Below are positions 1-10,707 of a DNA stretch of 64,000 bases, piece by piece. The first letter of the stretch is position 1. The number at the start of each line of letters is the position of its first letter. Under the pieces are notes generated by a model. That model saw nothing but the letters and a program-made list of their open reading frames with translations. It was not told the origin of the DNA and did not search any database. Made by a program: the position numbers and the translations under genes. The DNA comes from Amblyornis subalaris. Taxonomy: Eukaryota; Chordata; Aves; Passeriformes; Ptilonorhynchidae. Where the stretch lies: the NCBI GenBank assembly GCA_018881555.1, contig JACAXG010000053.1, positions 3,523,210-3,587,209 on the forward strand, given 5' to 3'.

Positions 1-3000
1 TTATGATGCTATTGTGCCATCAGCGGTCAAAGCCCACGCCTAGGTCTGGATTCTGCTCCAATTTGTTAACTACCTTCAAAATTGCTTCTATTATCTCTGT
101 TCTGCTTCTTCACTATCGTGGGTTGAAGGACATTCACTGTCTGACGATGATGAATTTTTTTTCTACCAGACTGGATTATTTCCCCACCCCTAAAGGCAGC
201 TTTCCTCACAACTTTCAGCAGAGGATCTGCCTGGATAAGGAGGAAGAGCATGGTCAGGAAAAGCGATGTGGAAGTGGTGGAGTCAGTGGGGTTGCAGGGT
301 GGGACATGTTACAAAACTGAGGCTAAGCACAGATGTAGGGGAAGTACAAGGAGGCTCAGAGAAGGTTTCCAGAAGGGAAAAAGGAGTTGTGATAAGAAGC
401 TGCTCACACAGGTCACTCTTGCTGACACAGTCTGAATAACAACAGTTGTCATGACAAAAACATGAGTGTCTGTGTAAATCAGCATTCCAAACTGCCTAAA
501 ACCACGTTTATTCCCAAACTAATCCCGTTAAAACAATCATCAGTCAGATTAAACGGTAACCACAGAATTACAAGAATCTTTGGAAGCAAAGATGAAGTTC
601 AGTTGAGGAAATGCATAAGAGAGGCATCAAATTTTCTAAAAGTGCAGAAAATACCTTGGAGTAAAACCAGCAGCAAACCTGCTTTGGCACTGCTGGAAGC
701 CTCCCTGCTGGCACCACGACATCTGTCAAGGCCATGCAGAGCAGCATCCTCATCAGATGCCTTGAGAACCCTGCATCCAGGTGGTGGACTGTCCCTACGG
801 GAGCTGATGGGTAGATCTGCACCTCAGGTGTGTGCAGGTGACCTCAATAGGGATTTCTGGCTGGGGTGTGGATTAGCAGATTGCAGGAAGTGGAGTGAGT
901 ATAGATAAACCCGGAACACTCTCGTCCCTAATGGGAGGCATGTGCAAGTAGAGGAACCCACTGGCCCAGGAAGGATAGATGTGCTGGCAACCAGCTTCTC
1001 CTGATGGGANGGACTGTGGCAATGTGTGTGTACAGATCTGTGTGTGATTTTGGCTTTTGGGCACCAACTCTGGAAGGTGTTAGAAACGTGCAGGTGTATA
1101 TTAACATTTGTATATATTGTGTTATTGATTTTGATCTTGAATGTATAGTTCCTGATCTGTCATTAATACATCAATAAATCAATTTGATCACAATTTTTCT
1201 TAAACTATGTGAACTGAGAAAGTTTTTCCCTGAGACAGAGAGTAGGACTGGCAGCAGCTGTGAGAGGGATAGAAGATGAATTAGGTAAGGAGCACCGAAT
1301 AGAGAACAAGTACAGGTTTGGCAAGAAAGCTGAGAATAGAATCAGAAAAGACAAGACAGACCGGAGACAGGAGGTGGATAAAAGGGTGATGGGAGTGATG
1401 TGAAAGATTGTGCAACCTTTTTCCTCAGAGTCTGAAATAAAATCTACAATTCCCAAAACTCATATCTGCTGTCTACAAGAACATGTATCTCATCCCATTT
1501 TGCTATTGGTCCAGGAGAAAAACACCCTGCTGCTGCTGTCCTCTACTTAATTAATTCTTGGAGAAGAAAAACACTTAAGGTCCCGATCCTGTTAGTGTAT
1601 GAAGTAGGTGACAAGCCCAGGCCATTGATTTGGCTTTGCTTCTATTAAAGTCCCACACTATTATGTCTCTGAAGAATATGATCATGACTGTGAAGTTAAG
1701 CTGCCAAAAATTAGAAATGGACAGAATCCAGGTTAGGAGTATGACCTTAATTTGGCCACCTTTTTCATACGAAATGTAGTTTTTAATTACAGGATCACAC
1801 AGTCCATTCTCTCAAGAATACTCCTATTTAACTCAGTGCATCGAAAGGACTTAATTAGCAGCTGTTCAATATTTTTCTTAGCCTCATTGCTCAATATGTT
1901 GTCCTGGGTCTTATTTAAAAAAACCACTGTTGAAGCCCTGCTCTGAAAACAAAATTATTAATTTCCTCCAGGGCTTTTCTACGATGCTCATCACCCCCAA
2001 ATCTGAGTGCTTTGCAGACAATTCATCCATTGTCGTGAAACCTATGTGGAATTTGAGGGCATTGTCTCCATTTAGGAGATCAGGAGCTGAGATATAGACA
2101 ACCCACAGATATTGGATGTCCAATGTGAAATACTTCAGACTGTCAAAACGGTATTTTAGCATTGTACAATAGCTTACATATTGATACTTCTGTTCTCATG
2201 GCCTTCACTAGCAACTGAAGCTTTCAACATTTTGCAAAAAAGACCTGGGGGTACAGACCAGGCAGGCAAAGATGAAGAACATATGAGTCTCAAATCATTG
2301 TGTACAGAGTTTTCAGAAGGGACAGGTATAGAACTAATTTTCTCGGGAAGACTAAGTCACATCTTCTGTTCCTACAGTTGTCTGCCTCAGTCACTATCCA
2401 TCTGTCAGCCTCTGAAATGAACAAGGAAAAGGGATTTATGTAAAAAAATCCCATGCTTCCATTTCATTATTGAGGCACCTGTGCGTTAGTTGAGGCCGAA
2501 GTCCTGTAGAGGAAATATTAATTGATCTTTGGTTAACAAATTTTTTACAGTATTCAGAGACAGGATGCCAGGGATGCATGAGGGCTGAGGGGTACAATGT
2601 CAATGGAGGTGTTCTGCCTTTGCCCAGTTTTAGACGTTTTAATTGTATTTCCTTATATAAATTAAGGTACAAATGAGTATATGGCCAGTTACATATGCAA
2701 TATAAAGTAGAAGCTTTTTGATTTACTAGCACTGATGAATACGAAATGTATCCAGGAAAAAGTCACTACCAACTGCATACTCTTTGGAGATAGCGAAAAG
2801 CTTTTGAGCATTTCGTATTTAATAAGCAGTAATATGCAAAGCTAAAGATCCATTTTCTATTGCTTTCAGGCACGATTAATCTTGAGCAGCCTGGACAGGG
2901 AGCTCTTCTGGATTACAGAACTGTCAGAAAAATATGAAATCTCCACAAATTTCTTTCTAAGGCTCTCTGTGCTATTCCAGCTGTGTACTCACTAAGAACC

Positions 3001-6000
3001 TCAGTAAACTTTCTAGCCTGGAATTTGATTAAATTAGTCCCCACATATATACCAGGAAAAAATACAATTTGCGTTTCAAGCTAAACAATGTAAATCTGCT
3101 CAGTTTTAATATATCTGCTCAAGAACTGTTAAAAACAATAATTAAGGACTGTAAAGAAGCTACTCCACTGTTCTAATACAGTATATAGGTCTCCTAGGAT
3201 AATTAAAATTGTTGTTTGCAGTATCTGCCTTTTCCCAGTGTGTCTCGTATGTTGACAGCCCTCAGTTTATTCATCCTTTGACAAAGGCATTGGCTTCTCC
3301 AAAGTCTGTAGGAGAGATCTAAGGTGCTTTCTTGATCCAATGGCCTGACAGCTCATGATGTTTGTCAGCAATAAATTTAATATCAATTCAATGAAACAAC
3401 TCTTAAATAAGTCAATGGAGACATCTATGAAAGGACTCAGTTCTCAAGTCTTTAGACAAACTTGTAGAATTGAGGCAGCAGGACTCACTAAACATGCACT
3501 CTCTGTCTGTTTTCTCCAGCACATATACACATTTCCCCACACACTGTCCACAAAGGTCCTTCAAAAGGAGGCTCCACGCAGAGCACAGCCTTGTCCTCTC
3601 CAAGAAGNAAAAGAAACAGTCCCTTTACTACCCTCAGTATTTCCTCAGAGTCTAAAATTGTCCCTGGGTAGGAAGCACCTCGTGTCTGGGGGTGCCCAAG
3701 CAAGCAGTGGGAAGGAGATTGCTCCTTCCAAGTACAGATGTTCCATGGACCCAGCATTGTCCACACATATTGAACAATATCAACTTGGATAACACTGGAA
3801 TGGCTGAAATGTTCATTCCCAAATAAAGGAATGACACCTACACTGAGGCACCACAATAAATAATTTAATTTTCAAAACTACCTGCTACACATTGCACTTG
3901 AGACAAGAGTTGAATTCTGGAAAAGCCTATTAAAGGTNCTTCAGACAGCCCTTGCAGCATTTAAACATTGAATTGCTTCATATAACACCAACCTTAGCTC
4001 GGATTTCAGAACTTTGGGCTTTTCTGATGCAAGTTACCTCCAGTGAATTGAAAAAGTTCTGGGAGAAATTAAGCAAAAAATTTAAGTGAAGGTTTTCACT
4101 TCATTGCCTATGCTTCAGATTTTCGTCAAAATTGATGACCTTGCACAAAATGTCAGAATGTTCTTTCACTTGCTTCCTTAGAATAGTTAATTTAAAAGTC
4201 TGTTTATGGGTATATAAATTAGGATTATTAATAAAACAGCATTGCTTTGTTAGTTTTCTCCTTATTTAAAATTCTTAAATTCTTTTTGTTAAGTTATTCC
4301 TTTGTCTTTTCTTCCTTGCTGTCACAACAGTGCAGGTGATGTACTCGTCTTAGGCATTCAATATACCGGCTTAAAATATCTACTAGCAATAATTAATTTT
4401 TAAGAAAAAGTGTGATGTCTTTTTGTCATTTCTTCAATTAATTATTCAACACTGTTACTAAATAAAAAGCACCTGTGGTGCATTTGGTTGTTTTTCATTC
4501 CATTTTGATTCAATGCTGCAGTGTCTCAGTTGATTAAAAGAAGGGCAATTTNCTAAGCAAGGTATTAATCTGGTTCATAAGACACCAGAGCATAATTCTG
4601 TGCTCTGCCACAAACATTTTGTGTGTTCTGGGGCTGGTCATTTATCACTCAATCTGACGGCTCCAAGAGGAGTATTAAAACCCTTTCTGCCTGCTCTCTA
4701 GTTCTCTGTTTCTGCTGGAAATACAAACCCTGCCTATCATGCAGGGATGTACAAGGCATGGCATTACAGTGCCCTGATCTCCCTGTAAAAACAGGAAAAG
4801 AGACCTGCCTTGACACAATGCTGTGCACTCCTCTGTCACTGCATAAAAATGTTAGCAATGCTGCTGGGATTTTGTCCTGCCACCCCCCTGCATGTGCAGC
4901 CACCAGTGCAGTGTTTATGATTTTGGTTAATAGCTGGTGCTGTCACTTGTAAATGTGTCAATTAGGCAGAACAGTTTGTGCAGGAGTGTTTGAAAGGGTG
5001 TGGAGTGTATGAATGGTAGGACTCACTGTTTACCGAGGGCAGACAAATTGCAAAACCCTTTTTTTCTGAGAAGCTGCCAAGGTGGGTCTACTAACACATT
5101 TCCAGAAATTTTAACCATCTCCTATTTCTCCTGAAGGTGAGAGAGCTGTGGCTGCTGATCCCCCCCAAATATACACTGCTTTATTGAGCCGTCCTTACAG
5201 CTTGTCAATTTTTCCATGTGTTGGTAAATCTTGTGGGAGCAGGGGAACATGGAAGGTTTTCTAGCCTTGTGCTAGCACAGTATTGGATCAGGTATCTAAC
5301 AAATTAATTCAGGAGCAAATGTCCATAACTACTCAGATTTCCCACACAGCTTGACTGTCTCTTAAATTACCTTTGCAAGGGAACCAGATACATTTGCAGC
5401 TTGTCTGAACACAATTTTTGAAGTACATTTTTGAAAGTGTGTAAGTTACCAAGGACCCTAGATGTATTTTTGGCTAGTGCTTTGGAGAGCTAAAGTTAAA
5501 TCTCAGTCTCTCAGAAGGACCTAGGAGTCAGAATCACAGAAGGATAATTTAAAATTTACCCTTATTATTATTACAAATGCTTNCTACTTCCAGGATAATT
5601 AATCTCCTCTTTAGCCAGAAATACCAAGCACTCCAGCTAACTCAAAATGATCCGGCAGCTGCTATTAGGCACTTTCTACTGATCAGCAAAACAGATGACT
5701 GAGACTTAAAAATACTGCTGGAGATACTCTTCTGGAATTCTTTTATATGTGGACTCCAAACATTTATCCAGGAGCTTCAACATGCGTCTAAAAACTATGA
5801 CCAGGGTGGCAACAGTTGGTATGAGGCTGATCACTGAATCGTAGAACTTCCATGCATGGCGGAAAAGAAAAAAGAAAAAAAGACCCAAAATCGGACTAGA
5901 GAGTTGTTTCTTGAACATAGACATCCAGAAATTTCTGAAACTGATTCTGGCAGTAGCACTGGCTGTGGTGGGCTAGCCTTTACTAACCAATGTTCACCCA

Positions 6001-6265
6001 CCTGCTCCCTCACTCCACTCTCTGGCTTGATGGGAAAAAACCAGAAGGAAGTTGAGAAGACTTGTGGATCAAGATAATGACAGTTTAACAGAGAAAGCAA
6101 GAGCTGCATACACAAGCAGAGTAAAAAGAGGAATTAATTCAATGTTTCCCATTGGTAGGAAGATGTTTATCCACTTCCTGGAAAGCAGGGCTTCAGCACA
6201 CCTAGTTGGTGCTTGGGAAGAAGAACACCATAACCACAANTGTTCCCTTTTCCTCACCCTTTTCA
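1..6265. other. AT-rich unique DNA, no supported gene
   Basis: No gene is supported here. Reading frames up to 148 codons (462-908, plus) and 145 codons (3355-3792, plus) occur, but frames are also open on the opposite strand over the same bases, they contain no domain I recognise, and they have no convincing splice architecture. The sequence is ordinary AT-rich vertebrate-type DNA with scattered single N bases. A short acceptor-like site with a branchpoint-like CTAAC (about 5090-5105) precedes a GTGAGA donor near 5136, enclosing only 31 bases; I regard this as cryptic. No repeat family was recognised in this stretch. Confidence 0.6.
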
Positions 6266-6579
6266 CCGAGCTTTGCTTCTTGAGCATGACATCACACAAC
6301 ATGGAATGACCCTTTGTCAGTTTCCCTTTGTCAGGTCGAGTGTTCCAGCTATGTCCCCTCCAAACCTCTTGTCCACCCCCAGCCTGTGCATTGAATGTAG
6401 ATAGGGAGAGAAGGGCAGAGTGGGAGACAGAGAGAGCGCCTTGATGCTGTGGAAGCACAGTTTGGCAACAGCCAAAGCCTTGGTGTGTTATCAGCACTCC
6501 TCTGGCCACAAATCCAAACCACAGCTCCTTATGGGCTGCAGTGAAGAAAGTCCACTCCATCCCANCCAGACCCAGTACC
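6266..6579 (+). mobile_element. LTR fragment of an avian endogenous retrovirus-type element
   Basis: From about 6266 (CCGAGCTTTGCTTCTTGAGC) through GACATCACACAACATGGAAT to CTCCATCCC(N)CCAGACCCAGTAC near 6578, this block matches my memory of a very common avian LTR-class repeat, in which a 'GAGCATGACATCACAC...' segment precedes 'GTGTTATCAGCACT' and ends with 'AACTCCATCCCAGCCAGACCCAGTACA'. It is GC-richer than its flanks. The 163-codon minus-strand frame at 6069-6560 mostly runs through this repeat and is not a gene. No internal gag or pol sequence flanks it, so it is a solo or truncated LTR. Orientation is inferred from remembered copies. The subfamily was not assigned, and I saw no target-site duplication. 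Confidence 0.6.
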
Positions 6580-9044
6580 CTTGGAAAAGGTCTAATAAAC
6601 CCTGCCTCTTCTAACTAGACAAGACATTATTTACACTGAAGCCTGAATCATACTAAAAGAGTTGTTTGCTATTCCCTTTTGGTTTCAAGACATTTATAAA
6701 TGTCAAATTTTTTTTGTAGGGACTAACCCTGTGGTGCACTGAGATGTTTCTGTTAGATAAAACCGAGATCTGAAAGTGCCATGCAGAAAGGAACTGCCTG
6801 TATTGGAGGGAATAAGCGGATCAAATATATAACTTTGCTACTGCTTTTACTCATTATTATGTCTTATTTTACTTTTTTGGCCATAGAAATAAATTGAAAC
6901 AGTGGCCTTTTTTTTTTTTCTGGATTAGATGCTACTCATTATATTGAACATGAAATATCCTGATTTCTGCAAAATATAATGATCCTAAGAATAGGAAAAT
7001 AATACGTTCTCCAGTTGAATGAAGAGAAACAAAACACAAGGTGCAGTGGATGAGTCAGAACAAAAAGTAGTGTGAGAAGATACCTACATCTCTGTTAGTA
7101 GGTACATAGGGAAAGGATGCTTTTAAACTGCTGCTGGTGAAAAAATTAAAGCTTCAAAGAAAATTGGGAGAAGATCTTTTCATTGACATGACAAAGACCC
7201 TTCTTTAGATCTTCTTTGCAAGTGTAGGGAAAAGAACTAAGCAATCATTTCTCTGCCCTTTATCTGGATTATTAGGATGAGGACAATTTTAATGAGCTTG
7301 TAGAATTGAGAGTTTTATTCTGAATGCTATTTTGTCAAACTAGACACAGGGCAGAGGGTTCTGTGGCCCAGCTCCATGTCACTGCAACGAAAATCTCACC
7401 CAAAAAATGAATGCTAATTACCTATTTCAGATGCTGACATTAAAAGCATTTAAAGGATGCAAAATTCAAAAAAAAAAAATCTCTGTCAAAAATTTTTAAG
7501 TGCCTTCTTAACCTTTTCTTCCAAACGAAATGTGATTTGTTGTTCAGTTGATTGCCATGTAGTAAACAACTAAATGGCAACTACCGAGGGTGTGCACTGA
7601 CATGCACTGAAGCTATGCCAGGGTATCAGTGCTAAGGAACAGCAACAACCAGCAACAAGGGAAAAAGACACACAGAAGATCCAACAAAACTAAAGGGAAA
7701 TCCAGCATATGGATAGACAGGGAAGAGCCCTGAACTAGTGGAAGAAGCAGCTATTGAAACATTAAAAAAAAACAAAAATCCCTTCTGTACCTAAGAAGGA
7801 ATTTTGGCTGGTTGCTTATTTGGGGACCCACTGGTAGAAAGGGGAAGCATTCAACTTCCTGCACCACTCTCCTCCCACTTATAATAATAAGGTGCTGATC
7901 CTAGTCAATGAACTCATGGTTATATTTCATATTCAGGACTGACTTCATGTGTAGGAATAATCCCTCATGGGATTCCCATGATTCTGAGAGTATTGCACTA
8001 GAGTGGCTGAGAGCTAACTATAACCAGGAGCAGAACAATCTGACCTGGGCTGTGTCCTACTCTACTTTCAAATCTATGAAGCTAAGAAGAAATGATAGGA
8101 CCAAAATCTCTATGGTCCCAGTGTTCCCCTATAGGTTACTGTCTGCCTTTACCTGTATCAGAGGCTATCCCAGCACTATACCAGGCACTTAAGCACAGTT
8201 TAGAAGGACTCAGGCCTAAGACCTGATCAGAAGATGTGTATCCCCCTCCAGCAAACCACCTGTAGAGCCCTTTCAGAAGTCTAGCCTTTTTTGTTCGGCA
8301 AACCTTGTGTGGCAATGTGGAGAAAATTCAGTGCTCCCCTAGCCTGGGGCAGGGTGCCAGCCAGTGATGCACCCAAATATGAGCACAAGAGAGGCCAGGA
8401 GAGGCAATACCCAGCCTGCTGTTTCTCTGTAATGTCAGCAGTGGGCGAGGGTGCGAGGCTGAGGATGGAAACTGAACTGACAGAGCCCTGGCTCACAGGC
8501 AGGAAAGCTCCAAACAGAGCTGGAAGAGTAACAGAGCAGCTTTGTACAGCTGAAAAGGGCTGGAAAGGCATCATTTAAGGTTCAGCATATAACCAGCTCN
8601 GAAAAAGGGAGCTTAGAGAGGAATATTACAAGTAGGGCAAGGGNTCAGGGACGCTATTCCTTTCATGTACATATGCTCCCACAGTTAATAAACTATTGAG
8701 AGAAGACAGATACTAGAGCACAGCAGAAAATAAAAGCCATAAGGAGAACATTATTTTTAATATACATATCTGCCAATCAAACACTGTACTGGTAGTTTCA
8801 AAAGGTGACCTGATTGCTTGGCCATTAGCACAGCAGACTGCCTTGTGGGGAAAATGAATCCAAGTCCAGTTGTCGAATATAATAGAAACTTGGCAAGGGA
8901 GATCTAATAATGACTGTAACTGTGTTAGGAAAAACAAGGGAGAAAAGAATATAGTCTTCCAGTCCATTTTGGAAGATCAGACAATTTTATGTGCTTTAAA
9001 AAATGAATGCTTATGTTGGGGGATGAATGGGATCATGTTTATGA

Positions 9045-9075
9045 ATTAGGACAAAAGACAATTAGGACAAAAGGC
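9045..9075. repeat. 16-bp tandem duplication
   Basis: ATTAGGACAAAAGACA at 9045-9060 is followed immediately by ATTAGGACAAAAGGC at 9061-9075, two adjacent copies that differ only at the end. This is a local tandem duplication by replication slippage, with no evident function. Confidence 0.85.
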
Positions 9076-10297
9076 TAAAAGAAGTATTGATGGAATCTTA
9101 GTGTCTTCCAGTTTCACTGGAGCTCAATCTGCTTTGAGCAGTGCTGTCTATCAGCATGTGCCTTTATTTTTCCCATTTTTGTTGAACCCTTTGCACTGCT
9201 ACTCCATGACTGCAAATCTCCTAAGTACACTAGGCTGAAGTAAATGGATCATTGAAACAACCAAAATTAGGATTAAAATTGCGTAGCGCACTCTTCGTGC
9301 AAAAGATTTAGGTTGCTTTCTGATTTTAACAAAGTTGTACTCTAAAGTCTCTCTTTTTATCTGGCAGATGAGAACATTGAGACTTGATAAAAAACAATGC
9401 CCTATGTACCACCTTAACATCTGCATTAACTAAATGAGGAACAAAAATATTAATTTCAAAACAAAGGATTCTCAAACTGTACTTTTCTTTTTCTTCAGGA
9501 TATTTGTGGGTGGAATATCTTGCTATAATTTGCCTAGGTTAGAAGAACCTTTTTTACTATGATTAGTTTTCCTAAGTTCCTGTTCATGGTTTTAATTCTA
9601 ATGTTTTGATTGGAAAAAAGACTTCATAATTAATTTCTGATAAGAAAACACCATATGCTAGTGTTACTGCNGAAAGGCACAGAAAACACATTAAAAGTTA
9701 TTTGCTGCTCAGCTTCATGTAATAAAGTCAATTCTACTGTCTACATGGAATTTATGGGGTAAATAATTTTCCCTAATTAAATTAAAGACCCCTGCATGCC
9801 AAAACAAATTGAAACAGTCTAATAAACAAATTTTTGTTGTATGCATTACATGGGAAAAATAATGCTAAAACAAATATATTTAAAACATCTCTCCTTTTGC
9901 TTTCCCACTTAATGACCTAGAATTTTTGCCACTAGAAAATAAATTATGTACCATCTCATGTTGTTGGGACACTATCACACTATTGAAGTTCTTGGCAGGT
10001 AGAGAATTATTTTTATAGATAAGAAGTTACATTCAATCGGGACACTGGATTTCTTTGGTGTAATAGGACAATTACATGAAACTGGGCAACTCTTACTGCT
10101 ATCTCTATGTCCTGGGTCTTTCCCTCAAGTTTATGTACGAACCCACTGAATTTTTTCTGAAAATTTTGAGGCAACTCTGGGTGAACTGGAATGAAAAACA
10201 ACACAGAAACACTACAGAAAACCTAGAAGGCCAAATATAAATCATATAAATCTTTTAGACTATTCCAGTTTTCAAGCTCCAGAAGGAGAAAGAAATT

Positions 10298-10313
10298 AAA
10301 AAAAAAAAAAAAA
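10298..10313. repeat. Poly(A) tract, 16 A
   Basis: An uninterrupted run of sixteen A follows AGAAATT and is followed by CCAACAC. It could be a slippage tract or the remnant A-tail of a decayed retroposed sequence. No recognisable retroposed body precedes it. Confidence 0.9.
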
Positions 10314-10540
10314 CCAACACATCTATTAAACTGTTAAACCACACAAGCATCTGGATTTTAACTTCNAGCACAACTGCAGAGAACAGAGATATTGGGAAGG
10401 CACAGAGGCAGTTTAACCTTTATGAGCACAAGGCAGCACTTTCTAGATAAAACNGAGCTGACAGATTTGCTGGCACAGTTATGATTAGCTATGCATCACC
10501 TACCATTCAAACTGACAGCAAGATTTTTATTCAAACTTAG

Positions 10541-10707
10541 TGAGGGGTTTNGGGTCTTCAATTTTTTGTTTGGTTTATTTCTTGTGGGTTTTTTGTCTGT
10601 TTGTTTCTTTAGTTGTTTGGTTGGCTTTTGGGGGTTTTGTCGTTGTTGTTGTTAGGGGAGGGGGGTCGTGGTTTCGTTTTTTTGTTTTCTTTTGTTTTGT
10701 TTTGTAA
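10541..10707. repeat. G/T-rich low-complexity tract
   Basis: About 165 bases on the plus strand are almost entirely G and T, with units such as TTTTGT, GTTGTTGTTGTT and TTTTGTTTTG and G runs GGGG, GGGGG and GGGGAGGGGGG. The complementary strand is therefore C/A-rich. The tract lies in ordinary AT-rich DNA with sharp edges near 10541 and 10707. The clustered G runs around 10630-10662 could support G-quadruplex formation on the plus strand. It may be an expanded A/C-rich repeat or A-rich tail from a minus-strand insertion, but no element body is recognisable next to it. Confidence 0.85.

Larger units (their letters stand above)
6580..10540. other. AT-rich unique DNA with one GC-richer patch
   Basis: No gene is supported. 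It holds a T12 run near 6908, an A-rich tract at about 7467-7480, a 16-bp tandem duplication (9045-9075) and a 16-base A run (10298-10313). Bases 8285-8578 are GC-richer than the surroundings and are open on both strands (95 codons plus, 97 codons minus). Neither translation resembles a family I know, and simultaneous openness on both strands is a usual by-product of higher GC. No CR1 or LTR was recognised. Confidence 0.55.

Noticed and set aside
5090..5140. Branchpoint-like CTAAC, acceptor CATTTCCAG and donor GTGAGA enclosing 31 bases
   Set aside because: Very short and matched by many similar chance combinations across the window.
5828..5850. GAATCGTAGAA resembling a CR1 tail
   Set aside because: Only about 12 bases agree and no CR1 body is adjacent on either side.
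6069..6560. 163-codon minus-strand reading frame
   Set aside because: Most of it overlaps the LTR-type repeat in antisense, so the open frame reflects repeat composition.
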